Assembly: GCA_017551665.1 (NCBI GenBank)
Contig: JAFZLB010000012.1
Location: 1-39,725, forward strand
Direction of reading: 5' to 3'
Length of the DNA stretch: 39,725 nucleotides
Source of the DNA: Lachnospiraceae bacterium
Lineage (GTDB): Bacteria; Bacillota; Clostridia; Lachnospirales; Lachnospiraceae
Of this stretch, positions 14,082 to 23,333 are shown in pieces (the first letter of the stretch is position 1; every line of letters starts with the position of its first letter). The translations under genes and the position numbers were made by a program. The notes beneath the pieces were generated by a model that was not told the origin of the DNA, ran no database searches, and saw nothing but the letters and a program-made list of their open reading frames with translations.

Positions 14082-16736
14082 ATGAAAAAGAACAATGAAA
14101 GCACATCCCTGTCCGTAAGGACACAGCCCCTCCATCCCCTCTCCTTCATCTTCACGTCCGATTCCTTCCGCATTGACGAAACCGCTTCTCTTTTGTCGGA
14201 GGAAGATGCGGTACTTCAAAAAGAATTCCTGAAGAACCGGTATAAAGCACTGTTCCGGATCGGGTTCGAAGAAAAAACGACGGGAAGCATGTCCTTCCGT
14301 TTCCTTCAGCGGCTGTCCCTGGCATTTTTGGACGCCCTGTGTGCGCTGCCGGAACTGGAGATCGCAAGGGAACACGCGGAGGTCATACTCACGCAGGAAA
14401 CGGCACAGGAGCTGCTGCGCTCCGTTCCTTTTGTGATCGGTTCGGAGCATATCACGGAAGAGTGGCTGACGGAAATGTTCCGCCGTCTGACCGCCGTCTA
14501 TGCCTACGAAATAACGGAATACGACGGTTCGGTCTCCATGTTCCTTGCGGAGAAGAACGGAAAACTCCGGGTGCCGGAACGTGTCTTTTTTCACCTGGTG
14601 GAAAGCGACGAGGGTCCTGTCCCCTTTGCGTTTCTCGCCACCTATGCCACGAAAACGGAAAGCGGTGCCATCCGGCATATGCCGCTGAAGTATGCCCTCA
14701 CGGAATACAAAAACGAACGGGAAAAGCTGCTTTCCCTGCTGTCCTGCTTAAACAAAGCGGCGGAAGGCTCGGACTTTATCGCGCGGCTTGTGGAAAGCGG
14801 CGAAATGTTTCATCCGCTGCGTTTCACCGCACAGGAAGCCTATACGTTTTTGAAAGACATTCCCGTGATCGAAGAGGCCGGTATCCTCTGCCGCGTGCCG
14901 AACTGGTGGAAACGGCGCACATCTTCCGTATTCATGCGGGTGACAATGGGGGAAAAGAAACCGTCCCTGTTCGGTTTTGAGTCTCTTGTGTCCATGCAGC
15001 CTTCGCTGGTGATCGGCGGTCAGGCCTTGACAAAAAAAGAAATCGAAGCGCTGCTGGAACAGACAGAGGGGCTCCGGTTTTTGAAAGGCAGATGGGTGGA
15101 GGTCAATCACACCCTGCTGAAAGCCATGCTCGATGAAATGGAACAATACAGCGGAGAAATTACGCTGAAGGAAGCGCTGCAGCTTGCGGGAGGCGTACGG
15201 GAAAGTGACGACGCGTTGGATGTCGGACCGCTGATCACAAACGGCAAATGGCTGTCTTCACTGATTTCCGCATTGCAGAAGCCCCAGTCCATGAAACAGA
15301 CGGCCGTACCGAAAACCGTGCGCGCCACGCTCAGGCCTTACCAGAAAACGGGTTACACATGGCTGAAGTATATGTCGGAGCTCGGATTCGGTGCCTGCCT
15401 TGCGGATGATATGGGTCTCGGAAAAACCTTACAGGTGCTGACATTTCTTGACGCGGTTTATCAGAAAAACAAAAAAGCCCGGGTGCTGCTGATCGTTCCG
15501 GCCTCGCTTCTCGGAAACTGGGAGAAGGAGACGGAGAAGTTTGCGCCCCGCCTGCCAATTCAAATTTTGCACGGGCGGCCGAAGCCGGAAATGGAAAAGG
15601 AAATCAAAAGGAAGCCCTGCTTTCTTTCCGTCACAACATACGGGATGGCATTGCGTATGGAAGCCCTGCAGAGCGTCTCCTGGGACTGCCTGATTCTGGA
15701 CGAGGCGCAGGCAATCAAGAACCCGGTTTCCAAACAGACAAAGGCCGTCAAGAAAATGAAGGCGGCGTACCGCATCGCCATGACGGGCACGCCGATTGAA
15801 AACGATCTGTCAAACCTGTGGTCTTTGTTTGATTTTCTGAACAAGGGGCTTCTCGGATCTTCCGCAGAGTTTCAGTCCTTTACCAACCGGCTGGAAAACA
15901 ATCCCGCAGGGTATGACAAGCTGAAATCCATGGTCGCGCCCTTTATTCTAAGGCGTCTGAAGACAGACAAAAGCATCATTGCCGATCTGCCGGATAAGCT
16001 GGAACAGATTGATTATGTCCAGATGACGAAAAAGCAGGTTGTTCTGTACCGGAAGCAGGTGAAGGAATTAGAGGAAAAACTGAATGACAAAAAACTGCAG
16101 GGGATCGAGCGCAGGGGTGTGGTTCTCGGCTATCTGACACGGCTGAAGCAGATTTGCAATCATCCCGACCAGTTGCTTGGCCAAAAGGCATATGAGCCGG
16201 AAGAAAGCGGCAAATTCGTGATGCTGAAAGAACTTTGCGAAACGATCTATGAGAAACGCGAACGTGTTCTTGTCTTCACACAGTACAGGGAAATCACGGA
16301 CTGTCTTTCGGCGTATCTGCAAAAAATATTCGGCGTTGCGGGTCTTGTGATCCACGGAGGGACGCATGTCAAGACGCGGGCAAAGCTGGTGGACGCGTTT
16401 AATGACCCGGATACCTATATTCCTTATATGGTGTTGAGCGTCAAGGCCGCAGGTGTCGGGCTGAACCTGACTGCCGCAAATCACGTCATTCATTTTGACC
16501 GGTGGTGGAATCCGGCGGTGGAAAACCAGGCAACGGACAGAGCCTTCCGCATCGGACAGGAAAAGAATGTTTTTGTCCACAAGCTTGTTTCGGAAGGAAC
16601 GATTGAAGAAAAAATCGACGCATTGATTGAAAGCAAGAAAGAGCTTGCGGAAAACGTGATCGGCGCGGGCGGGGAACGGTGGATCACGGAAATGTCAGAC
16701 GCGGCATTGCTGGATCTCATGCGTCTGGAGGTATAG
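14082..16736 (+). CDS. SNF2-family DNA-dependent ATPase/helicase
   Basis: 884 residues. The C-terminal half holds both RecA-like lobes: LRPYQKTGYTWLKYM (Q-motif region), Walker A DDMGLGKTLQ near residue 440, LIVPASLLGNWEKE, the DEAQ box LILDEAQAIKN near 538, MTGTPIEN, and motif VI QATDRAFRIGQ near 815. About residues 335-370 (LKGRWVEVNHTLLKAMLDE) resemble the SNF2-associated DUF3670 region; the first 300 residues are not recognised. Bacterial SNF2 proteins remodel or translocate on DNA. The partner SWIM-finger gene starts two bases after the stop, a pairing often seen and suggesting a complex. The ribosome site before the ATG is weak. The cellular role is unknown. Confidence 0.88.
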   Translation: MKKNNESTSLSVRTQPLHPLSFIFTSDSFRIDETASLLSEEDAVLQKEFLKNRYKALFRIGFEEKTTGSMSFRFLQRLSLAFLDALCALPELEIAREHAEVILTQETAQELLRSVPFVIGSEHITEEWLTEMFRRLTAVYAYEITEYDGSVSMFLAEKNGKLRVPERVFFHLVESDEGPVPFAFLATYATKTESGAIRHMPLKYALTEYKNEREKLLSLLSCLNKAAEGSDFIARLVESGEMFHPLRFTAQEAYTFLKDIPVIEEAGILCRVPNWWKRRTSSVFMRVTMGEKKPSLFGFESLVSMQPSLVIGGQALTKKEIEALLEQTEGLRFLKGRWVEVNHTLLKAMLDEMEQYSGEITLKEALQLAGGVRESDDALDVGPLITNGKWLSSLISALQKPQSMKQTAVPKTVRATLRPYQKTGYTWLKYMSELGFGACLADDMGLGKTLQVLTFLDAVYQKNKKARVLLIVPASLLGNWEKETEKFAPRLPIQILHGRPKPEMEKEIKRKPCFLSVTTYGMALRMEALQSVSWDCLILDEAQAIKNPVSKQTKAVKKMKAAYRIAMTGTPIENDLSNLWSLFDFLNKGLLGSSAEFQSFTNRLENNPAGYDKLKSMVAPFILRRLKTDKSIIADLPDKLEQIDYVQMTKKQVVLYRKQVKELEEKLNDKKLQGIERRGVVLGYLTRLKQICNHPDQLLGQKAYEPEESGKFVMLKELCETIYEKRERVLVFTQYREITDCLSAYLQKIFGVAGLVIHGGTHVKTRAKLVDAFNDPDTYIPYMVLSVKAAGVGLNLTAANHVIHFDRWWNPAVENQATDRAFRIGQEKNVFVHKLVSEGTIEEKIDALIESKKELAENVIGAGGERWITEMSDAALLDLMRLEV

Positions 16737-16737
16737 C

Positions 16738-17469
16738 ATGGGAAAGAGTTATTGGAGTGATTTTCCGCAATATGACCAGCCAAGCGCGGAGGTGTTGCGC
16801 CGGCGTGCGGAAGAAAGCGCAAAGAAGGCGGAGCAAAAGGGAAAGACCTATGAGCCCGTGCACATACAGGGACGCGCCGTCTGTACGCACTGGTGGGGGA
16901 AGGCCTGGTGCGATAACATGGAGCAATACGCGGATTATGCGACGCGTCTGCCCCGCGGCAAGCGCTATGTGCGGAACGGTACCGTGATTGATTTGAAAGT
17001 GATAAGCGGCAGGGTGAAAGCCCTTGTCCAGGGAACGAAACGTGCGCCGTACAAAGTGACAATCCGCATCAGTCCGCTGGCGGAAGAGGTCTGTGACCGT
17101 ATCATCGGTCAGTGTGCAAGAAAAATCGAAAACATGGAAGCGCTGGTGGGCGGCGAGTTTCCGCAGGAAATGAAAGAGCTGTTCACCGGAAAGGACGGTC
17201 TGTTTCCGACACCGCGTGAAATCAGCTTTCAGTGCTCCTGTCCCGACTGGGCGCTGATGTGTAAGCATGTGGCTGCGGCCATGTACGGCGTGGGCGTCCG
17301 GCTGGATGAGAATCCCTTTTATTTTTTCAGCCTGCGCGGGCTGGATGTGGACCGGTTTATTGATGTCACACTGGAAAACAGGGTGGAGCAGATGCTGGCA
17401 AATGCAGATGTGCGGACGCCGCGCGTGATTGAGGAAGCGGATATGTTTGCGCTGTTCGGGATCGGTTGA
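16738..17469 (+). CDS. SWIM zinc-finger protein, SNF2 partner
   Basis: 243 residues. Near residue 164 the sequence FQCSCPDWALMCKHVAAAMYGVG carries the C-x-C...C-x-H SWIM zinc finger, a DNA- or protein-binding module. The N-terminal part has WWGKAWCDNMEQYADYATRL...GKRYVRNG, typical of the bacterial SWIM proteins encoded beside SNF2 ATPases. The ATG follows CTGGAGGT and lies two bases after the helicase stop. It probably recruits or regulates the helicase, though no substrate is known. The C-terminus (EEADMFALFGIG) is conserved-looking and suggests an intact protein. Confidence 0.82.
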   Translation: MGKSYWSDFPQYDQPSAEVLRRRAEESAKKAEQKGKTYEPVHIQGRAVCTHWWGKAWCDNMEQYADYATRLPRGKRYVRNGTVIDLKVISGRVKALVQGTKRAPYKVTIRISPLAEEVCDRIIGQCARKIENMEALVGGEFPQEMKELFTGKDGLFPTPREISFQCSCPDWALMCKHVAAAMYGVGVRLDENPFYFFSLRGLDVDRFIDVTLENRVEQMLANADVRTPRVIEEADMFALFGIG

Positions 17470-17511
17470 CGGAACAGGACAATGGAGGACGGCAGGAGGA
17501 TATCAGAAAAC

Positions 17512-18624
17512 ATGGCATACACATATGACTATCTGATTGTGGGCGCGGGGCCCTTCGGGGCGGTTTTCGCGCATGAGATGCATGCCGCGGGGAAAAAGGT
17601 GCTTGTCATTGACAGGCGGGATCACATCGCGGGCAACATGTACACCCGGGAAACGGAGGGGATACAGTTTCATGTTTACGGCCCGCACATTTTTCACACC
17701 GCGGACAAAGAGGTATGGGACTATGTGCAGCGCTTTGCGGAGTTCAATCACTTCCGCCTGACGCCGGTCGCGAATTACAAAGGGAAGCTGTATAACCTTC
17801 CCTTCAACATGAACACCTTTTATCAGATGTGGGGCGTGAAAACACCTGCGGAGGCATCTGCGCGCATTGAGGAGCAACGCAGGGAAATCACCGGTGAACC
17901 GCGCAATCTGGAGGAACAGGCCGTCAGCCTTGTGGGCCGGGACATCTATGAGACGCTGATTAAGGGTTACACGGAAAAGCAGTGGGGACGGAAATGCACG
18001 GAGCTTCCGGCCTTCATCATCCGGCGGCTGCCGGTGCGCTTCACCTTTGACAACAATTACTTCAATCATCCCTTCCAGGGCATTCCCGTCGGCGGCTATA
18101 CAAAAATGACGGAGCGGATGCTTGCGGGCATTGAGGTCAGACTGGAGACGGATTATCTGAAAGAACGGGCGGCACTGGAAGAGTTGGCGGAACGCATCGT
18201 TTACACCGGTCCCGTCGATGCTTTTTATGAATACCGCTTCGGCACGCTGGAGTACCGCAGCCTCCGCTTTGAGACGGAGACGCTGGACTGCGGCAATTAC
18301 CAGGGCGTTGCCGCGGTGAACTATACGGACGCGGAAACACCGTACACGCGGATCATTGAGCACAAACACTTTGAATTCGGCGCGGGGAATCCGGAAAAGA
18401 CCGTGATTACAAAAGAGCATCCGCAGGAATGGAAGGAAGGCGACGAGCCCTATTATCCGGTCAACAACGAAAAGAATCAGAAGTTGTATGAACAGTACAA
18501 GGCGCTTGCGGACAAGGAAGAGCGAGTGATCTTCGGCGGCCGCCTCGCGGAGTACAAATACTACGACATGGATCAGGTGATCCGCGCGGCGCTGGACGCG
18601 TTCCGGAATCATTCCTGCACATGA
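17512..18624 (+). CDS. glf: UDP-galactopyranose mutase
   Basis: 370 residues, FAD-dependent. It interconverts UDP-galactopyranose and UDP-galactofuranose, the donor for galactofuranose in surface glycans. [19 protein letters not shown] is the FAD Rossmann motif. [42 protein letters not shown] and [10 protein letters not shown] are family motifs, and the length fits. The start at 17512 (MAYTYDYL) is preferred because it begins at the FAD strand; AGGAGG lies 12 bases upstream, rather far, and an alternative ATG at 17482 would add ten residues. It adds galactofuranose supply to the split polysaccharide locus, next to a nucleotide-sugar dehydrogenase. Confidence 0.93.
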   Translation: MAYTYDYLIVGAGPFGAVFAHEMHAAGKKVLVIDRRDHIAGNMYTRETEGIQFHVYGPHIFHTADKEVWDYVQRFAEFNHFRLTPVANYKGKLYNLPFNMNTFYQMWGVKTPAEASARIEEQRREITGEPRNLEEQAVSLVGRDIYETLIKGYTEKQWGRKCTELPAFIIRRLPVRFTFDNNYFNHPFQGIPVGGYTKMTERMLAGIEVRLETDYLKERAALEELAERIVYTGPVDAFYEYRFGTLEYRSLRFETETLDCGNYQGVAAVNYTDAETPYTRIIEHKHFEFGAGNPEKTVITKEHPQEWKEGDEPYYPVNNEKNQKLYEQYKALADKEERVIFGGRLAEYKYYDMDQVIRAALDAFRNHSCT

Positions 18625-18679
18625 CACTGATATCGGATCATGTGATCGGGAGAGAAACGTTCGAAAGGAAGATAAGGAT

Positions 18680-19927
18680 ATGAATCAGTCAGGTATGACC
18701 GTTGCCGTTGCGGGCACAGGTTATGTGGGCATGAGCATGGCCGTGCTTTTGGCGCAGCACAACAAAGTGATCGCGGTTGACATCGTACAGGAAAAGGCCG
18801 ATCTCATCAACGCGAAGAAATCACCGATCGAGGACAAAGAGATCGAGGAATATCTTGCGCAAAAAGAGCTGGATCTGACGGCAACGCTCGACGCGGAGAG
18901 CGCATACGGACAGGCGGATTTTGTCATTATCGCGACACCGACCAATTACGATACGGAAAAATCATTTTTTGACACATCCGCCGTGGAATCCGTCATTGCG
19001 CAGGTGACAAAGGTGAATCCGGAGGCGGTGATGGTGATCAAGTCGACCGTTCCCGTCGGCTTTACGGCGCACGTCCGGGAAAAGAGCGGCAACAAAAACA
19101 TCCTCTTTTCGCCGGAGTTTTTGCGTGAATCCAAGGCGCTGTATGACAATCTGTATCCCTCCCGTATCATTGTCGGTACGGATCCCGGTGACGCGAAGCT
19201 CAAAGAAAAAGCGGAACGGTTCGCGAAGCTCCTTCGGCAGGGGGCGGTGAAAGAGAATGTTGACACTCTGATCATGGGCTTCACGGAGGCGGAGGCGGTC
19301 AAGCTCTTTGCCAACACCTACCTTGCGCTGCGCGTGAGCTTTTTCAACGAGCTGGATACCTATGCGGAAATCAAGGGGCTCAACACGCAGCAGATCATCG
19401 AGGGCGTGTCCCTGGATCCGCGCATCGGGACGCATTACAACAATCCCTCCTTCGGCTACGGCGGTTACTGTCTGCCGAAGGACACGAAGCAGCTCCTGGC
19501 CAATTATGAGGATGTGCCGGAAAACCTGATTCAGGCGATCGTGGAAAGCAACCGCACGAGAAAGGATTTCATCGCCGACCGCGTGCTGCGTCTGGCGGGT
19601 GCGCAGGGCTATAACGAAGCCTACGACGCCAAAAAGGAAAAGGCCGCGACGATCGGCGTCTATCGCCTGACGATGAAAACCGGCTCCGACAACTTCCGCC
19701 AGTCCTCCGTGCAGGGCATCATGAAGCGCATCAAGGCAAAGGGCGCGACCGTGATTGTGTATGAGCCGGTATTGACAGACGGCTCGACCTTCTTCGGAAG
19801 CGAGGTGGTCAATGACCTTGCGGAGTTCAAAAAACGCTGCGGCGCGATCATTGCCAACCGCTATGACGAGGCGCTTGCGGACGTGAAGGAAAAGGTCTAT
19901 ACGCGGGATTTGTTCGGAAGGGATTGA
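18680..19927 (+). CDS. Nucleotide-sugar dehydrogenase (UDP-glucose 6-dehydrogenase type)
   Basis: 415 residues. [20 protein letters not shown] is the NAD site, followed by [39 protein letters not shown], and the catalytic loop [11 protein letters not shown] with its Cys. This is the shorter UDP-glucose dehydrogenase subfamily, clearly different from the protein at 2865 ([10 protein letters not shown]). It probably makes UDP-glucuronate, though a UDP-N-acetylhexosamine substrate cannot be excluded from motifs alone. AAGGAAGATAAGG precedes the ATG. It follows glf by 55 bases and ends the G+C-rich sugar-nucleotide group; the next gene is amino-acid biosynthesis with its own promoter. Confidence 0.88.
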   Translation: MNQSGMTVAVAGTGYVGMSMAVLLAQHNKVIAVDIVQEKADLINAKKSPIEDKEIEEYLAQKELDLTATLDAESAYGQADFVIIATPTNYDTEKSFFDTSAVESVIAQVTKVNPEAVMVIKSTVPVGFTAHVREKSGNKNILFSPEFLRESKALYDNLYPSRIIVGTDPGDAKLKEKAERFAKLLRQGAVKENVDTLIMGFTEAEAVKLFANTYLALRVSFFNELDTYAEIKGLNTQQIIEGVSLDPRIGTHYNNPSFGYGGYCLPKDTKQLLANYEDVPENLIQAIVESNRTRKDFIADRVLRLAGAQGYNEAYDAKKEKAATIGVYRLTMKTGSDNFRQSSVQGIMKRIKAKGATVIVYEPVLTDGSTFFGSEVVNDLAEFKKRCGAIIANRYDEALADVKEKVYTRDLFGRD

Positions 19928-19965
19928 GGCGAAGAGGACGGTGTCTGACCGTCGCAAAATTCCCG

Positions 19966-19994
19966 TTTCGAAAAAGCACAAATTGTGCTATAAT
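19966..19994 (+). promoter_or_regulatory. hom promoter with palindromic spacer
   Basis: A perfect TATAAT (19989-19994) lies 26 bases before the homoserine dehydrogenase ATG, with a weak -35 (TTTCGA, 17-base spacing). AGCACAA-A-TTGTGCT (19975-19989) is a perfect inverted repeat filling the spacer and touching the -10, where a repressor would block RNA polymerase. A small GACGGT/ACCGTC hairpin sits just upstream (19937-19953). TTAGGAGAT is the ribosome site. Confidence 0.55.
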
Positions 19995-20020
19995 TTCTTG
20001 GTGTTTTTTTAGGAGATGTC

Positions 20021-21229
20021 ATGAAAGCAGCAATCATGGGATACGGCATCGTGGGCGGCGGAATCGCCAAGGTGCTGACGGAAAACAAAAGCAAGGTGAA
20101 GCAGATTCTGGGCGAGGAATGTGAGCTCGGGTACATCCTGGATCTGCGCGACTTCCCGGAGGATCCTTACGGGGACAGGGTCGTGCGCTCTCTGGACGAG
20201 ATTTTGGCGGACAAGGAAGTGCGCGTGATCTGCGAGACCATGGGCGGGCTGAAGCCGGCCTACGAATACACGAAGCGCATCTTACAGCAGGGCATCAGCG
20301 TCTGCACCTCCAACAAGGAGCTGGTGGCGGCACACGGTGCGGAGCTCTTGACGATCGCGAAAGACCACAACTGCAGTTATCTCTTTGAGGCCAGTGTCGG
20401 CGGCGGCATTCCTTTGCTGCGTCCGTTTTCCACGACGCTCATGCACGAACGCATCGACAGGGTCACGGGCGTGTTGAACGGCACGACAAACTACATGCTG
20501 TCCTGCATGCAGAAGGGGGACACCTTCGACATGGCGCTGACGCGCGCGCAGCAGAAGGGCTACGCGGAGAAAGACCCGACGGCGGATATCGAGGGACACG
20601 ACGCTTGCCGCAAGATCGCAATCTTAGGCTCCCTGGCCGGCGGTGCCCGTGTCAATACGGACGATGTCCAGACGGAGGGCATCACAAAGCTGACGGAGCA
20701 GGATTTTGAGTATGCCCGCTGCAATGATTACACGATCAAACTGGTCGCCGAGGCAAAGCTGGAAGGCGGTGCCGTCGGGGCGGTGGTGGCGCCCTTCCTG
20801 GTGCCGATGAGCCATGCCCTGGCGAGCGTGAACGGCGTCTTCAACGCCTGCATTGTCCACGGCAACATGCTGGGTGACGTGATGTTTTACGGGCAGGGCG
20901 CGGGTCGCGACGCGACAGCCTCTGCCGTGGTGTCTGACATGATTGACGCGCTGCTGCATGACGGGGAGCATGTCTTTGTGAACCTTTCCGCCGTGCCCGC
21001 GCTGCGCATGGATGATCTGCAGATGACCCACCGCTTCTTTGTGCGCGTGGACGAATCCGAGAAAGCGAAGGCGGTGAAGACCTTCGGCGAAGACATTTCC
21101 TTCGTCGAAGCCCGCGGCGTCTTCGGAGAGTGGGCTTTCATCACAGCGCCCATGTCCGAGGCGGACTTCGCTGCAGCGCTGAAGTCGTTAGACGAAGTTC
21201 GGGGATATCTCAGGGTGTTGGAAGCATAA
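20021..21229 (+). CDS. hom: Homoserine dehydrogenase
   Basis: 402 residues. Reduces aspartate semialdehyde to homoserine, the branch point to threonine and methionine. The NAD(P) motif MGYGIVGGGIAKVL, CTSNKELVA, the substrate region FEASVGGGIPLLRP, VLNGTTNYML and EKDPTADIEGHDACRK are diagnostic. From about residue 320 a C-terminal segment (LQMTHRFFVRVDE...) looks like an ACT-type regulatory domain, so feedback control by threonine is plausible. It has a strong -10 promoter with a palindromic operator-like spacer. Aspartokinase follows 34 bases downstream, giving two steps of the same pathway in one unit. Confidence 0.95.
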   Translation: MKAAIMGYGIVGGGIAKVLTENKSKVKQILGEECELGYILDLRDFPEDPYGDRVVRSLDEILADKEVRVICETMGGLKPAYEYTKRILQQGISVCTSNKELVAAHGAELLTIAKDHNCSYLFEASVGGGIPLLRPFSTTLMHERIDRVTGVLNGTTNYMLSCMQKGDTFDMALTRAQQKGYAEKDPTADIEGHDACRKIAILGSLAGGARVNTDDVQTEGITKLTEQDFEYARCNDYTIKLVAEAKLEGGAVGAVVAPFLVPMSHALASVNGVFNACIVHGNMLGDVMFYGQGAGRDATASAVVSDMIDALLHDGEHVFVNLSAVPALRMDDLQMTHRFFVRVDESEKAKAVKTFGEDISFVEARGVFGEWAFITAPMSEADFAAALKSLDEVRGYLRVLEA

Positions 21230-21263
21230 AGCAAGAAATGACGCGGACGGAGTAAATAACAAA

Positions 21264-22619
21264 ATGACCAAAGTAGTAAAGTTCGGCGGCTCGTCCCTCG
21301 CGGACGCCGCCCAGTTCAACAAAGCATGTGAGATCGTCCGCGCGGACCGTGCGCGGCGATTTGTTGTGGACTCCGCGCCGGGCAAGCGCGCGGGGGATGA
21401 CGAGAAGGTGACGGATCTGCTGTACCGCTGCCACGCCGAAGCGTCGGAGGGCGCGGACTTCCGCAAAACCCTGCAAAAAGTCAAAGCGCGCTTTACGGAC
21501 ATCGCGGAGGGTCTGCAGGTGACATCCGTGGACCTCGACAGCGAATTCGCGGAGATCGAAAAGCAGCTGCAAAACGGGATCTGCGCGGACTACGCGGCTT
21601 CCCGCGGCGAATACTTAAACGGAAAGCTCCTGGCGGCGCATCTCGGCTTTGAATTTGTGGACGCGGCGGAGATCATCCGCTTTCTGCCGGACGGCAGCTT
21701 TGACGCAGATACGACAAACGTCCTCGCGGCCATGCGTCTGGAAAACACGGAACACGCCGTGATTCCGGGCTTTTACGGCCTCATCGCGACGCGGGACGAG
21801 GACGCGGACGCGACGGATGAGCCTGCCCGCATCCGCACCTTTTCCCGCGGCGGCTCGGACATCACGGGTTCCATTATCGCGCGCGCCGTGCACGCGGATG
21901 TCTACGAAAACTGGACGGACGTCTCCGGCTTTATGGTGGCGGATCCGCGTGTCGTGGAAAACCCCGCCCGCATTGAGACGATTACGTATCTGGAACTGCG
22001 CGAGCTTGCCTACATGGGCGCTTCCGTGCTGCACGAGGACGCGATTTTCCCCGTGCGCAAGGAAGGCATCCCGATCAACATCCGTAACACAAACGCCCCG
22101 GAGGACGAGGGCACCTGGATTGTGGAATCCACGGCGAAGAAATCGAGATTCACCGTGACCGGGATCGCCGGCAAAAAGGACTTCTGCTGCATCAACATCG
22201 AGAAGGATATGATGAACTCCGAGGTCGGTTTCATCCGCCGCGTGTTGCAGGCCTTTGAGGACCAGAACATCTCTGTGGAGCATGTCCCCTCCGGCATTGA
22301 CACGATGACGGTCTTTGTGCACCAGGACGAGTTCATCGAAAAGGAGCAGCAGGTGGTATCGGAGATTCACCGCCTGGCGAAGCCGGATCTGCTGGAGATC
22401 GAATCGGACCTCGCACTGATCGCGGTGGTCGGACGCGGCATGAAATCCATGCGCGGTACGGCGGGACGCATCTTCTCCGCACTGGCCCACGCCTCGGTCA
22501 ACGTTCGCATGATTGACCAGGGCTCCAGCGAGTTGAACATTATCATCGGCGTCGAGGGGCGTGATTTTGAACGTGCCATCCGCGCCATTTACGACATTTT
22601 TGTGACCACGGTACTCTGA
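21264..22619 (+). CDS. Aspartate kinase
   Basis: 451 residues. Phosphorylates aspartate, the first step to lysine, threonine and methionine. VVKFGGSSLAD is the ATP/aspartate signature, and FSRGGSDITGSIIARA with VYENWTDVSGF complete the kinase core. Two ACT domains follow: FTVTGIAGKKDFCCINIEKD near residues 295-360 and ALIAVVGRGMKSMRGT...GSSELNIIIGV to the end, implying allosteric feedback. Length fits a monofunctional enzyme. Located directly after hom and probably co-transcribed; GGAG lies 11 bases before the ATG. Which amino acid inhibits it cannot be told from sequence. Confidence 0.94.
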   Translation: MTKVVKFGGSSLADAAQFNKACEIVRADRARRFVVDSAPGKRAGDDEKVTDLLYRCHAEASEGADFRKTLQKVKARFTDIAEGLQVTSVDLDSEFAEIEKQLQNGICADYAASRGEYLNGKLLAAHLGFEFVDAAEIIRFLPDGSFDADTTNVLAAMRLENTEHAVIPGFYGLIATRDEDADATDEPARIRTFSRGGSDITGSIIARAVHADVYENWTDVSGFMVADPRVVENPARIETITYLELRELAYMGASVLHEDAIFPVRKEGIPINIRNTNAPEDEGTWIVESTAKKSRFTVTGIAGKKDFCCINIEKDMMNSEVGFIRRVLQAFEDQNISVEHVPSGIDTMTVFVHQDEFIEKEQQVVSEIHRLAKPDLLEIESDLALIAVVGRGMKSMRGTAGRIFSALAHASVNVRMIDQGSSELNIIIGVEGRDFERAIRAIYDIFVTTVL

Positions 22620-22634
22620 GGGAAGTTGAGGGGA

Positions 22635-23333
22635 ATGAAAAAAGAAAAGAAGCAGCAGGCAAACCCGTGGATGTACCGGATGCTGCGCCCCGTGTTTACG
22701 GGACTGATGCATCTGCTGTTCCGTCCGAAGGTCATCGGCAGGGAGCATATTCCGGAGGACGGTGCCGCCGTTCTTTGCGGCAATCACAAACACGCCCTGG
22801 ATCCGATCATGGTGGACATTTCGACAAAGCGCACCGTGCATGCCCTGGCCAAAAAGGAACTGCATGACGGTCCCTTCGGCTTCATGTTCCGCGGCGTCGG
22901 TTCCATTCCCGTGGACTTTTCCAGACAACGCAATCACGACGCCCTGGCTTCGGCCCTTGAGATGCTGCGGCTGGGGGTTCTCGTCAACGTATCCCCGGAG
23001 GGGGAACGCAATTACACGAACGAGCTGCTGCTGCCCTTCAAATTCGGCGCGGTGGCCATGGCGACACGCACGCCCTGTCGCCTGGTGCCCTACGCCATCA
23101 CCGGACGTTACCGCCTGCTTCTCGGCAGACCGGTGATCCGCTTCGGTCCGCCCTTTTCCGTCGAGGGAATGGAAGTGGAAGAGGCCAACAGGCTGCTGTA
23201 CAACAAAATCGCCGCCATTCTCAAGGCACAGCTGACGGAAGAGGAATGGAAGACGAAGAGCGTGCATCCTTACCGCGGCAGAAAGCCCGGGGAGCTGGTG
23301 GAACCGCCGAAGGACAAAAAGAGGAAGGAATAA
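22635..23333 (+). CDS. 1-acyl-sn-glycerol-3-phosphate acyltransferase (PlsC family)
   Basis: 232 residues. Adds the second acyl chain to lysophosphatidate at the membrane. The catalytic HX4D motif (NHKHALDP), the phosphate-binding VSPEGERNYT and the VPYAITGRY segment are all visible. The basic N-terminus (KKEKKQQ) and LRPVFTGLMHLLF could anchor it to the membrane surface. The ATG at 22635 is nine bases after GAGGGAAG; an in-frame TTG at 22626 is less likely. Its stop TAA overlaps by one base the ATG of the CDP-alcohol phosphatidyltransferase, so two phospholipid steps are coupled. Confidence 0.9.
   Translation: MKKEKKQQANPWMYRMLRPVFTGLMHLLFRPKVIGREHIPEDGAAVLCGNHKHALDPIMVDISTKRTVHALAKKELHDGPFGFMFRGVGSIPVDFSRQRNHDALASALEMLRLGVLVNVSPEGERNYTNELLLPFKFGAVAMATRTPCRLVPYAITGRYRLLLGRPVIRFGPPFSVEGMEVEEANRLLYNKIAAILKAQLTEEEWKTKSVHPYRGRKPGELVEPPKDKKRKE

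Noticed and set aside
17503-18627. 374-codon open frame on the - strand
   Set aside because: Exact shadow of glf, whose motifs are unmistakable.
21615-23267. 550-codon open frame on the - strand
   Set aside because: Antisense to aspartokinase and PlsC, His/Arg-rich with no recognisable domain; a by-product of G+C-rich codon usage.
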